Assembly (NCBI RefSeq): GCF_000374085.1
Contig: NZ_KB893581.1
Location: forward strand, 1-64,000
Length of the DNA: 64,000 nucleotides
Source: Spirosoma spitsbergense DSM 19989
Lineage (GTDB): Bacteria > Bacteroidota > Bacteroidia > Cytophagales > Spirosomataceae
Direction: 5' to 3'
A program made the position numbers and the translations under genes. This document shows, piece by piece, positions 26,872 through 33,605 of this stretch (positions are counted from its first letter, which is position 1; each line of letters starts with the position of its first letter). The notes under the pieces are model-generated. The model was given only the letters and a program-made list of their open reading frames with translations, did no database searches and was not told the origin of the DNA.

Positions 26872-27393
26872 CTATTCAAACGGATTGGTTTTGTTCCGGC
26901 GTATAAAAGCGGCAATAATCAGGGAGAGAACTACACCAATCAGAATAGTACCGAGCAGGCCAAACATAAACTGTAAGCCAGGCGACTGGAATTTCTGCAT
27001 CCACTCAATTGCCTGGTCAATCTGTTCGTCAGACATCTTCCCCTGTTGCTCCATTTGATCACGAACCTGCCCGACGATACGTTCCTGAAAACCGGGATCG
27101 ATAATCTGGGTATAGAAAACAGTGAACGCTGATGATAATAATCCGGCAATGGCGGATAGCAATGCTCCTAAACCCATTCCTTCACCATAGGTCATGTACC
27201 CACCGTTATTGGTGCGGTACTCACGCATGCCCACTATCAGACCTCCAATCAGGATGCCGTAAATGACCAGGCTCAATGCCCCGTTCGTTGTCTGGTCAAG
27301 TGTGTAGAGAATGATTGAATACACAACCAGGGCTATACCGGTTATGAGTCCCCATTTCAGAGCCGTACGAGCGGTAGTCGTCTGATTATCCAT
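26872..27393 (-). CDS. DUF4199 domain membrane protein (second of a pair)
   Basis: 173 residues from the ATG at 27393 (MDNQTTTARTALKWGL); a GTG at 27414 gives a longer frame but is less likely. Four membrane segments; a cytoplasmic or periplasmic amphipathic middle with MSDEQIDQAIEWMQKFQSPG before the last one. DUF4199 is a Bacteroidota-specific family of unknown role that often sits after pyrC-like genes. It follows the first DUF4199 gene by 27 bp and is likely in the same transcript. Confidence 0.78.
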   Translation of the reverse strand: MDNQTTTARTALKWGLITGIALVVYSIILYTLDQTTNGALSLVIYGILIGGLIVGMREYRTNNGGYMTYGEGMGLGALLSAIAGLLSSAFTVFYTQIIDPGFQERIVGQVRDQMEQQGKMSDEQIDQAIEWMQKFQSPGLQFMFGLLGTILIGVVLSLIIAAFIRRNKTNPFE

Positions 27394-27420
27394 ACTAGTA
27401 AGTGGTTTGAACACGTAATA

Positions 27421-27972
27421 TTACCGCAAAACACTATAATCCTGTTTGCGGAAGATAAGCGAAATAACGAGCACGGGCAAAACTGCCAGCGCTGTTTTTT
27501 TGGTCAGCTCATCGGGAAGCAACACGCCGGGCTGCATAGTACTTACTTTATTCCACTGCTCGGCAAAGGTTTCTGGCCCAAATTGATCCGTAATCTGTGC
27601 TTTGCCCTCCAGCAGTAGTTTCTTCGAGTTAACAACATACTCAGCAAAAACGCCCGGATCAACCTGCGTCACAAACAGGTATACGAGCCAGCTCGTTACC
27701 AATGCCGCTATCGTATTCAGAACGTAACCAATGGTTAACCCCTCCCACAAATGCAGATGACCGTGTCCAATGTATTTTCGATAATACCATACCGCAGCAA
27801 CCATAACAATAATGTGAATCCCAAAATCCAGTACCCGAATATTCCCCAGCGCCGGTACGCCAATGGCATAAAGTGCCAGAAAGTAAAGAAAGCACAAGAC
27901 GCCCGTTGCCAATCCAGCCAGCAGGGGGATTTTTAACAACGGATGACTGAAATAATTAATGATACTTTTCAT
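27421..27972 (-). CDS. DUF4199 domain membrane protein (first of a pair)
   Basis: 183 residues with four membrane segments and the typical layout of the family. It resembles its neighbour in topology but differs widely in sequence (here VWYYRKYIGHGHLHLWEGL; there VGMREYRTNNGGYMTYGEG), so the pair is an old duplication. The start codon overlaps the stop of the dihydroorotase-like gene by 4 bp (ATGA-type coupling). Function unknown. Confidence 0.78.
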   Translation of the reverse strand: MKSIINYFSHPLLKIPLLAGLATGVLCFLYFLALYAIGVPALGNIRVLDFGIHIIVMVAAVWYYRKYIGHGHLHLWEGLTIGYVLNTIAALVTSWLVYLFVTQVDPGVFAEYVVNSKKLLLEGKAQITDQFGPETFAEQWNKVSTMQPGVLLPDELTKKTALAVLPVLVISLIFRKQDYSVLR

Positions 27973-29288
27973 GTAGTCGGGTTAAATAAGCCGCGATGGA
28001 TTATTCCCACTACGCGCCCTGTGAATGTTTGGCCCAAAAATGGTGAGTTTTTCGATTTCGAGACGGTTCGTTCGTACGTCCACTCGTCCGTCGGATCAAA
28101 AAGTGTTACGGTAGCAGCCTGTCCCTCGGCAATACGAATAGCCGGAAGGCGTAAAATTTGCCGGGGCCGGGCAGTGAATTTCCCGATAAGTTTCGATAAG
28201 GACAACATCCGGTTATGGGTAATGCTGGCTGCAAAGACCGTTTCCAGCCCTATCATGCCAAACTCAGCCTGATCGAATTCCAGATTTTTACTTTCCGCAT
28301 CCTGGGGCGAATGATCCGATACGATGGCATCAATCGTATCGTCGGCAAGGCCCGCCCAGAGTGCAGCCAAATCATCAGGCGACCGGAACGGCGGATTGAC
28401 TTTCAGATTCGTGTCAAAACCGGCCAGAGCCGAGTCATCAAAAATAAGCTGATGAACGGCCACGTCGCAACTCACCGGCAAACCGGCGGCTTTCGCCTGC
28501 CGAATAAGTTCAACCGAACGGGCGGTAGAAATGGTAGAGAAGTGGAGCAATGACCCTGGGGCATCAATAGTCCCCCCAGACTCAAGGCCCTCCGCCCCGG
28601 TTCTCTCCCCCAGCACATAATCCAGTAGCCGTATGTCTCGCTCGATGAATAGTTCTTCGGCCAGAGCCGGTATTCCTTTCAGGCCGAGTAACGTGCTTTG
28701 CCTTCCCTCGTGCATCTGCCCGAAACGGGTCAGTAACTGCTCTTCGGGCCGGTTCATAAGCAACCCGTTAATTGGCTGAAGGTACTGCAGGGTTTTAAGC
28801 AGTAAATCGGGATTCTGGAGCGGATGCGTTCCGTCGGAGAAAGCAACGGCCCCGGCATGATGCAGGTCGAGCATTTCCGTAAAATCCTCACCAACCGCTT
28901 TCCTGGTGACAGCGGCAATAATATGAACACTTACCGGTTGCCCTTCGGCCATACGCCGTACATAGCCAAGTATTCCTTTATCGTCTACAACGGGCAGCGT
29001 ATTGGGTAATAGGGCAATATCCGTAAATCCACCGGCGGCAGCGGCCCGGCAAACACTGCTTATGTCTTCCTTATGCTCATACCCTGGGTCCTGCGCCAGT
29101 ACGCGCATGTCGACCCAACCCGGTGATACATGCAGATTGGCTGATTCAATGACCCGGCTATCGGCAGGAGCAGACAGGTCCTGACCAATCTGCTGAATCA
29201 CCCCGTTTTCGACGAGGATGTCCACTACCTGCCCATCAAACGATGAGGCAGCATCAATAATATGGGCTGAACGGATTAGAAATTGCAT
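27969..29288 (-). CDS. Dihydroorotase-like protein lacking metal ligands
   Basis: 439 residues with the full amidohydrolase fold. The place of the HxH metal motif (PGxVDxHVHxREPG) reads PGWVDMRVLAQDPG, so both histidines are replaced (Arg62 and Leu64). The later H-E-D region is MNRPEEQ, also without the usual His. The C-terminal SDHSPQ block keeps its Asp. This matches the inactive dihydroorotase homologues that support aspartate transcarbamoylase assembly in some bacteria; catalysis is not expected from this chain. First gene of a unit with two DUF4199 genes. A hairpin just before the ATG may affect translation. Confidence 0.85.
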   Translation of the reverse strand: MQFLIRSAHIIDAASSFDGQVVDILVENGVIQQIGQDLSAPADSRVIESANLHVSPGWVDMRVLAQDPGYEHKEDISSVCRAAAAGGFTDIALLPNTLPVVDDKGILGYVRRMAEGQPVSVHIIAAVTRKAVGEDFTEMLDLHHAGAVAFSDGTHPLQNPDLLLKTLQYLQPINGLLMNRPEEQLLTRFGQMHEGRQSTLLGLKGIPALAEELFIERDIRLLDYVLGERTGAEGLESGGTIDAPGSLLHFSTISTARSVELIRQAKAAGLPVSCDVAVHQLIFDDSALAGFDTNLKVNPPFRSPDDLAALWAGLADDTIDAIVSDHSPQDAESKNLEFDQAEFGMIGLETVFAASITHNRMLSLSKLIGKFTARPRQILRLPAIRIAEGQAATVTLFDPTDEWTYERTVSKSKNSPFLGQTFTGRVVGIIHRGLFNPTT

Positions 29289-29297
29289 AAAAAAACT

Positions 29298-29317
29298 CCC
29301 TTCTTTTACTGGAAGGG
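29298..29317 (-). promoter_or_regulatory. Hairpin in the leader of the dihydroorotase-like gene
   Basis: On the minus strand CCCTTC and GAAGGG pair around an 8-base loop, and the second arm runs directly into GAAGGGAG followed by T6 and the ATG at 29288. GGGAG could be the ribosome-binding site, so folding would hide it; a run of T also follows, so weak termination is possible. Confidence 0.4.
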
Positions 29318-29336
29318 TTGCAGATAGTGTAGTTAT

Positions 29337-29365
29337 CTGAAAAAAGGCCCCTTTCGGAGCCTTTT
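29337..29365 (-). terminator. Rho-independent terminator after gcvH
   Basis: On the minus strand AAAAGGCTCC and GGGGCCTTTT form a 10-bp stem with one G-T pair closed by a GAAA tetraloop and followed by six T. It lies 19 bp after the gcvH stop and 49 bp before the next gene, the dihydroorotase-like gene. Confidence 0.9.
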
Positions 29366-29383
29366 ACTAATCGAGTTACTGTA

Positions 29384-29767
29384 TCAGGCACCTACCAGCT
29401 CGCGGTAGGCATCGGCCGACAGCAATCCATCCTGTTGCCCGCTACTGGCAGGTTTCAGGCGAACAATCCAGCCTTCACCATAGGGGTCACTGTTTAGCAG
29501 TTCCGGTTTTTTTTCAATAGCCGGATTCAGTTCAAGCACTTCACCTTCTATCGGCAGAAAGAGATCCGACACGGTTTTAACGGCCTCAACAGCGCCAAAC
29601 ACGTCGCCTTTACCCAGCGATTGCCCAACGGTGTTGACATCGATAAAAATAATATCACCCAGTTCATGCTGAGCAAATTCGGTGATGCCCACTACCGCAG
29701 TACCATCTTCTTCTACCCGAATCCACTCGTGGTCTTCTGTATAGCTTAGTTCTGTTGGGAAATTCAT
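29384..29767 (-). CDS. gcvH: Glycine cleavage system protein H
   Basis: 127 residues, full length. The lipoyl-lysine site is [11 protein letters not shown] with Lys64; the N-terminal [20 protein letters not shown] and the C-terminal [10 protein letters not shown] are standard. It shuttles the aminomethyl group between P, T and L proteins. No gcvP, gcvT or lipoylation gene lies nearby, as is usual in Bacteroidota. Two strong inverted repeats precede it and a strong terminator follows. Confidence 0.95.
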   Translation of the reverse strand: MNFPTELSYTEDHEWIRVEEDGTAVVGITEFAQHELGDIIFIDVNTVGQSLGKGDVFGAVEAVKTVSDLFLPIEGEVLELNPAIEKKPELLNSDPYGEGWIVRLKPASSGQQDGLLSADAYRELVGA

Positions 29768-29794
29768 TGCAGGAGATTAACTAGAATATGCACA

Positions 29795-29819
29795 AAATAC
29801 GGTAGACGATACCGTATTT
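29795..29819. repeat. Perfect inverted repeat at the gcvH leader
   Basis: AAATACGGTA (29795-29804) and TACCGTATTT (29810-29819) are perfect 10-base arms around 5 bases. It lies 28-52 bp upstream of the gcvH ATG. It could be an operator or a leader hairpin; in the minus direction T4 follows the stem. Confidence 0.7.
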
Positions 29820-29830
29820 GCAAACAGTAC

Positions 29831-29869
29831 GCTCGGTTGAGCTGTCTTTAATACGTCGCTCAACCGAGC
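29831..29869. repeat. Perfect 12-bp inverted repeat between aldo/keto reductase and gcvH
   Basis: GCTCGGTTGAGC (29831-29842) and GCTCAACCGAGC (29858-29869) are perfect arms around a 15-base loop. It lies 8 bp after the reductase stop. No T-run follows on the minus strand, so it may stabilise or partly end the upstream message. Confidence 0.8.
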
Positions 29870-29876
29870 CCCCGCC

Positions 29877-30944
29877 CTATTTGGATGTTGTGGCCGCTGC
29901 CGGTTGATTCGGCGAAAAATTATACGTCCCCAGCCGGTCGCTGCTTTGCCGCTGAATCATCCACTGCGGATATGGTTTCGTAGTAGCACTCACTTCGTCC
30001 AGTTGCTCCAGTTGCTCCATTGTCAGGCTAAGGTCTACGGCCTTAATATTATCCATCAACTGATCCGTGTTTTTCGCCCCGATAATCATGCTGGTTACCC
30101 CGGGTTTAGCCAGCACCCAGGCCAGTGCAATACGGGCAACCGATACACCATGCGCTTCGGCAATAGTTTCCATCACGTCGATGATGTCGTATGCCCTTTC
30201 CTGATTGACTGGCGGAAAGTCGAAGTTCAGACGGCGGGAATCCCCTTCCGGCTGGTTATTTCGGGTGTATTTCCCCGATAGAAACCCACCCGCCAGCGGA
30301 CTCCAGGGCAGAATACCCATCTGCTGATCCTGCACCATCGGCACCAGCTCGTTTTCGAGATCGCGCCCGGCAATGGAGTAGTAGTTCTGGGTCGAAACGA
30401 ATTTTGTCCAGCCATTTTTCTCGGCAATACCGTTGGCTTTCATTACCTGCCAGGCCGCCAGATTGGAGCAGCCAATGTAGCGCACTTTTCCGCTTCTGAC
30501 TACGTCTTCCAGGCCCCGCATAGTCTCTTCGAGGGGTGTAATGGGATCGAAGCCGTGAATCTGATAGAGGTCAACGTGGTCCATTTGCAGGCGTTTCAGG
30601 CTGTCTTCCAGCTGCTGCATAATTTGCAGCCGACCCAGACCAACCTGATTTTTCCCTTCGCCCATACGGCCACGGACTTTGGTGGCGATAATCAGTTCGC
30701 TCCGCGTCAGACCGAGCGATTTCATCGACTGACCCAGTAATCGTTCCGATTCACCGAATGAATAAACATTGGCAGTATCGATAAAATTAACCCCATTATC
30801 AACGGCGGTTTTCAGGATGTCGTTTACCGCGTTTTGCTGGAGTTCGCCCATCGCTTTCCAGTAGCCATTGCCACCAAAGGTCATGGTGCCGAGGCAGATT
30901 TCAGAGACTAAAACGCCGGTATTTCCAAGTGGGTTGTACTTCAT
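29877..30944 (-). CDS. Aldo/keto reductase
   Basis: 355 residues. The catalytic tetrad is visible: Asp in FIDTANVYSFGESE and its Tyr, Lys in IATKVRG, and His in YQIHGFDP. The NADPH-site end IIGAKNTDQLMDNIKA is intact. This is the YakC/Tas-like branch that reduces aldehydes and ketones; the substrate cannot be read off. It ends with an N-rich tail. Monocistronic, with a perfect hairpin 8 bp downstream. Confidence 0.9.
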   Translation of the reverse strand: MKYNPLGNTGVLVSEICLGTMTFGGNGYWKAMGELQQNAVNDILKTAVDNGVNFIDTANVYSFGESERLLGQSMKSLGLTRSELIIATKVRGRMGEGKNQVGLGRLQIMQQLEDSLKRLQMDHVDLYQIHGFDPITPLEETMRGLEDVVRSGKVRYIGCSNLAAWQVMKANGIAEKNGWTKFVSTQNYYSIAGRDLENELVPMVQDQQMGILPWSPLAGGFLSGKYTRNNQPEGDSRRLNFDFPPVNQERAYDIIDVMETIAEAHGVSVARIALAWVLAKPGVTSMIIGAKNTDQLMDNIKAVDLSLTMEQLEQLDEVSATTKPYPQWMIQRQSSDRLGTYNFSPNQPAAATTSK

Positions 30945-31017
30945 GTGCTTATTCGTTGTGGTTTATTAGTTCAACCGGTAAACAGCCGGATTGTTGATTT
31001 GATTGATAGTATGCAGG

Positions 31018-31827
31018 CTAATTAAAAAACAAATTATCTATCCCCGCCCTGAATGTTTCATCGCCAACCGCCAATCGTCGGGCATACATAGCTTTGGCAT
31101 CTTCCCCGGCCACATACCGTAGCTGGGTTTTGCCATCGGTGGCAGCTTCGTATACTACTTCGGCAATTTGCTCTGCCGTTGAGTAATTGATGGCCCGGCC
31201 CGGGTCCCCAAATACACTCATTACCTTCCCAACCAGTTCATCATACGCATCATGTTGCGTCAGCACCAGCGAACGACTGGCAAAATCGGTCGCTATCCCA
31301 CCCGGCGAAACGGTTTTTATACCGATGCCAAATTTAGCCAGTTCGAACGCCATACTTTCGCTCCAGCCTTCCAATGCCCATTTGGTCGCGTGGTAAACCG
31401 AGTTGAACGGTAGTGCTATCAGCCCTCCGATGGACGTAGTGCTGATAAACAAGCCCGATTTTTTCTCCCGAAAATGGGGAATAAACGCTTTCGTTACCCG
31501 GATAACGCCCAACAGATTCGTGTCGAGTTCGGCAATGAGTTGTTCGTCGGTTGTCCCTTCCAGTGGCCCGGCCAGGCCGTAGCCTGCGTTGTTGAATACC
31601 ACATCGACACCGCCCGATTCAAGTACCTGACCGGCCGTTGCCTCTATCTGTTCCAGACTGGTAACGTCCAGCGGCATGACCGTGACGTTCGGAATATGGG
31701 TTAATTCGGTTTCCTTTTCAGGCTTCCGCATCGTAGCGATTACGTTCCAGCCCTTGTTGGCAAATAAAATGGCGGCCGCTTTGCCTAAACCGCTCGATGC
31801 TCCGGTAATAAAAATTGTTTTGGTCAT
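31018..31827 (-). CDS. Short-chain dehydrogenase/reductase
   Basis: 269 residues. TGASSGLGKA at about 7-16 is the NAD(P)-binding motif, NNAG is present in VVFNNAGYG, and the catalytic Ser-Tyr-Lys reads STTSIGG and YHATKWA. TISTTS-type sequence and a C-terminal region typical of the retinol-dehydrogenase-like SDR group. Substrate unknown. It is divergent from a MerR regulator across an 80 bp spacer that holds a clear dyad, so it may be under MerR control. Confidence 0.9.
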   Translation of the reverse strand: MTKTIFITGASSGLGKAAAILFANKGWNVIATMRKPEKETELTHIPNVTVMPLDVTSLEQIEATAGQVLESGGVDVVFNNAGYGLAGPLEGTTDEQLIAELDTNLLGVIRVTKAFIPHFREKKSGLFISTTSIGGLIALPFNSVYHATKWALEGWSESMAFELAKFGIGIKTVSPGGIATDFASRSLVLTQHDAYDELVGKVMSVFGDPGRAINYSTAEQIAEVVYEAATDGKTQLRYVAGEDAKAMYARRLAVGDETFRAGIDNLFFN

Positions 31828-31864
31828 TGGTCGGAATGAGTTGATATTCGTACAGGGAACAAAT

Positions 31865-31878
31865 TGGAGTAGACTCCA
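31865..31878. promoter_or_regulatory. Candidate MerR operator between SDR and merR-like genes
   Basis: TGGAGT and ACTCCA are perfect inverted arms around 2 bases, 29 bp before the MerR ATG and 37 bp before the divergent SDR ATG. MerR regulators bind such short dyads; here one dyad could serve both directions. Confidence 0.5.
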
Positions 31879-31907
31879 GAATTCCCTTTACCCCAACTTT
31901 TTACACC

Positions 31908-32273
31908 ATGTTTATCAGCGAACTATCTGCCCGAACCGGATTCACCCCGGACACCATCCGGTTTTACGAAAAAATGAAGCTGGTGCAGGGGGTACGACAA
32001 CAGCGGCAAAGTCACCGGCAGTACGACGAATCGCACGTTGCTGCGCTGCTACAGATTAAGTTTGCCAAAGCGATGGGCTTTACGCTCAAAGACATACAGG
32101 AGAAACTGAGCGACTGGGATCAACTGACCGAAGCCGAAAAGCAAGGTATTCTAACGGCTCAGCTCAAAAAAATGGATGAGGCAGCGGCAGAGATCAATCA
32201 GGTGCGGGCCTATCTACAAAAAAAGATTGCCCGCCTGAGTGAGCAGACCCGTTCGAATGAACTGGTTTGTTGA
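31908..32273 (+). CDS. MerR family transcriptional regulator
   Basis: 121 residues. The winged helix is at about 1-70 (ISELSARTGFTPDTIRFYEK, then HVAALLQIKFAKAMGFTLKDI), and a coiled-coil dimer helix follows. The C-terminal part has no Cys cluster except a terminal one (LVC), so metal sensing is not supported. It is divergent from the SDR gene and the nitrilase-like gene starts 23 bp after it, so it likely controls both. Confidence 0.9.
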   Translation: MFISELSARTGFTPDTIRFYEKMKLVQGVRQQRQSHRQYDESHVAALLQIKFAKAMGFTLKDIQEKLSDWDQLTEAEKQGILTAQLKKMDEAAAEINQVRAYLQKKIARLSEQTRSNELVC

Positions 32274-32296
32274 TACCCGTCTGAACAGAAAAAGGA

Positions 32297-33025
32297 ATGA
32301 AACTTTGTGTAGCCCAAATAAAGCCCGTATCGGGTGCCGTTCAGCGCAACATCGACCAGCATAGAAAGCTACTGGCACTGGCCATCACGCAGGGTGCTGA
32401 TGTGGTTGTTTTCCCGGAATTATCCCTCACGGGGTACGAACCGAACCTGGCCAGTCAACTGGCGACCGGGCAGAACGATAGTCGGTTCGATACGTTCCAG
32501 CAGCTTGCCGATGCCCATTCCCTAACGATAGGCATTGGCGCACCCACAAAAAGTGAGACCGGTATCTGCATTAGCCTGATCATTTTCCAGCCAGTCAAAG
32601 CCCGGCAAACCTACTCGAAGCAATACCTGCACCCGGACGAAGAAGCATTTTTCGTGAACGCCCAGCGGTTTTCGGGATTAATTGGCCCCGAAGCCAACAT
32701 TGCCCTGGCGATATGCTACGAATTATCCGTCCCTGAGCATCTGGCGAATGCCTGCAAAAACGGCGCAGAAATATATCTGGCCAGCGTAGCCAAATCCAGC
32801 GAAGGCGTTAAGAAAGCCAACGAACAACTGATGGCTATTGCCCGCCAGAAGTCGATGCTTGTTTTGATGACCAACTGCATCGGCCCGTGCGACAATTTTG
32901 TGGGAGCCGGTCAATCCGCCATCTGGACCAATACGGGCACCCTGGCCGGTCAGCTAAACGACACCCACGAAGGTATTCTGCTCGTAGACACCACTACGCA
33001 GGAAGCCATGGCGCTATATCTATAA
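32297..33025 (+). CDS. Carbon-nitrogen hydrolase (nitrilase superfamily)
   Basis: 242 residues. The Glu-Lys-Cys triad is Glu41 in FPELSLTGYEP, Lys108 in YSKQYLHPDE, and Cys140 in LAICYELSVPEH. This is the amidase branch of the superfamily; it hydrolyses a carbon-nitrogen bond in an amide. The substrate is unknown. It starts 23 bp after the MerR gene, so one transcript is likely. The stop is 63 bp from the convergent VOC gene. Confidence 0.88.
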   Translation: MKLCVAQIKPVSGAVQRNIDQHRKLLALAITQGADVVVFPELSLTGYEPNLASQLATGQNDSRFDTFQQLADAHSLTIGIGAPTKSETGICISLIIFQPVKARQTYSKQYLHPDEEAFFVNAQRFSGLIGPEANIALAICYELSVPEHLANACKNGAEIYLASVAKSSEGVKKANEQLMAIARQKSMLVLMTNCIGPCDNFVGAGQSAIWTNTGTLAGQLNDTHEGILLVDTTTQEAMALYL

Positions 33026-33088
33026 ATCAATAGGTATCTTTTGCCAGGAACAGCCGGTACGGGTGATGGACAGAGGTTGATGTTTGCA

Positions 33089-33484
33089 TCAGTTTTGCCG
33101 CTCGCCATAACAGAAACAAAGGCCATCGGGTGCTACGACGAAAAAGACCTTCCATTTTGTCTCACCGTATTTTTGATAATCAAAGTCGGGGTTCTCTTTA
33201 TCAAAGCCATTGGTCTTCAGTTCGGCAAATGCCTTTTCAACATCATCGACTTCAAAAAAACAACCGTCCTGGGTGGGATCACCGCCGTTTTCGGCCAGTC
33301 CAAGCTGCATGTCATTGCGCTCAATCGTAGCTGACTTAAAAGGCGCATCGCTTCGGGACACGACCCGGAAGCCCATAACCGTTTCGTAAAAAGGAATAGC
33401 CGTTTCCAGATCCTCGACGGGTAGCTTCATTTTATCCTTCTGGTAAGGCCAGGCATCTTTTAGTGTTGCTCTCATCTCGTCCAT
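33089..33484 (-). CDS. VOC family protein (glyoxalase/bleomycin-resistance fold)
   Basis: 131 residues. A first beta-alpha unit reads VEDLETAIPFYETVMGFRVV, a second FEVDDVEKAFAELKTNGFDK, and the end VVAPDGLCFCYG. These are the two halves of one VOC chain, which would form a dimer with metal-binding or substrate sites. No enzyme activity can be assigned. It is convergent with the nitrilase-like gene. Confidence 0.83.
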   Translation of the reverse strand: MDEMRATLKDAWPYQKDKMKLPVEDLETAIPFYETVMGFRVVSRSDAPFKSATIERNDMQLGLAENGGDPTQDGCFFEVDDVEKAFAELKTNGFDKENPDFDYQKYGETKWKVFFVVAPDGLCFCYGERQN

Positions 33485-33605
33485 GATTTTTCGTATTATC
33501 GTTTTACCCGCAAGCTAAAGCCACCAGAACATAACCTTTTTACGTTGTTCGATTCACCTCACAAAAATCACCACGACAGGCAGATGGGGGCCTAGAAACC
33601 CTTGA

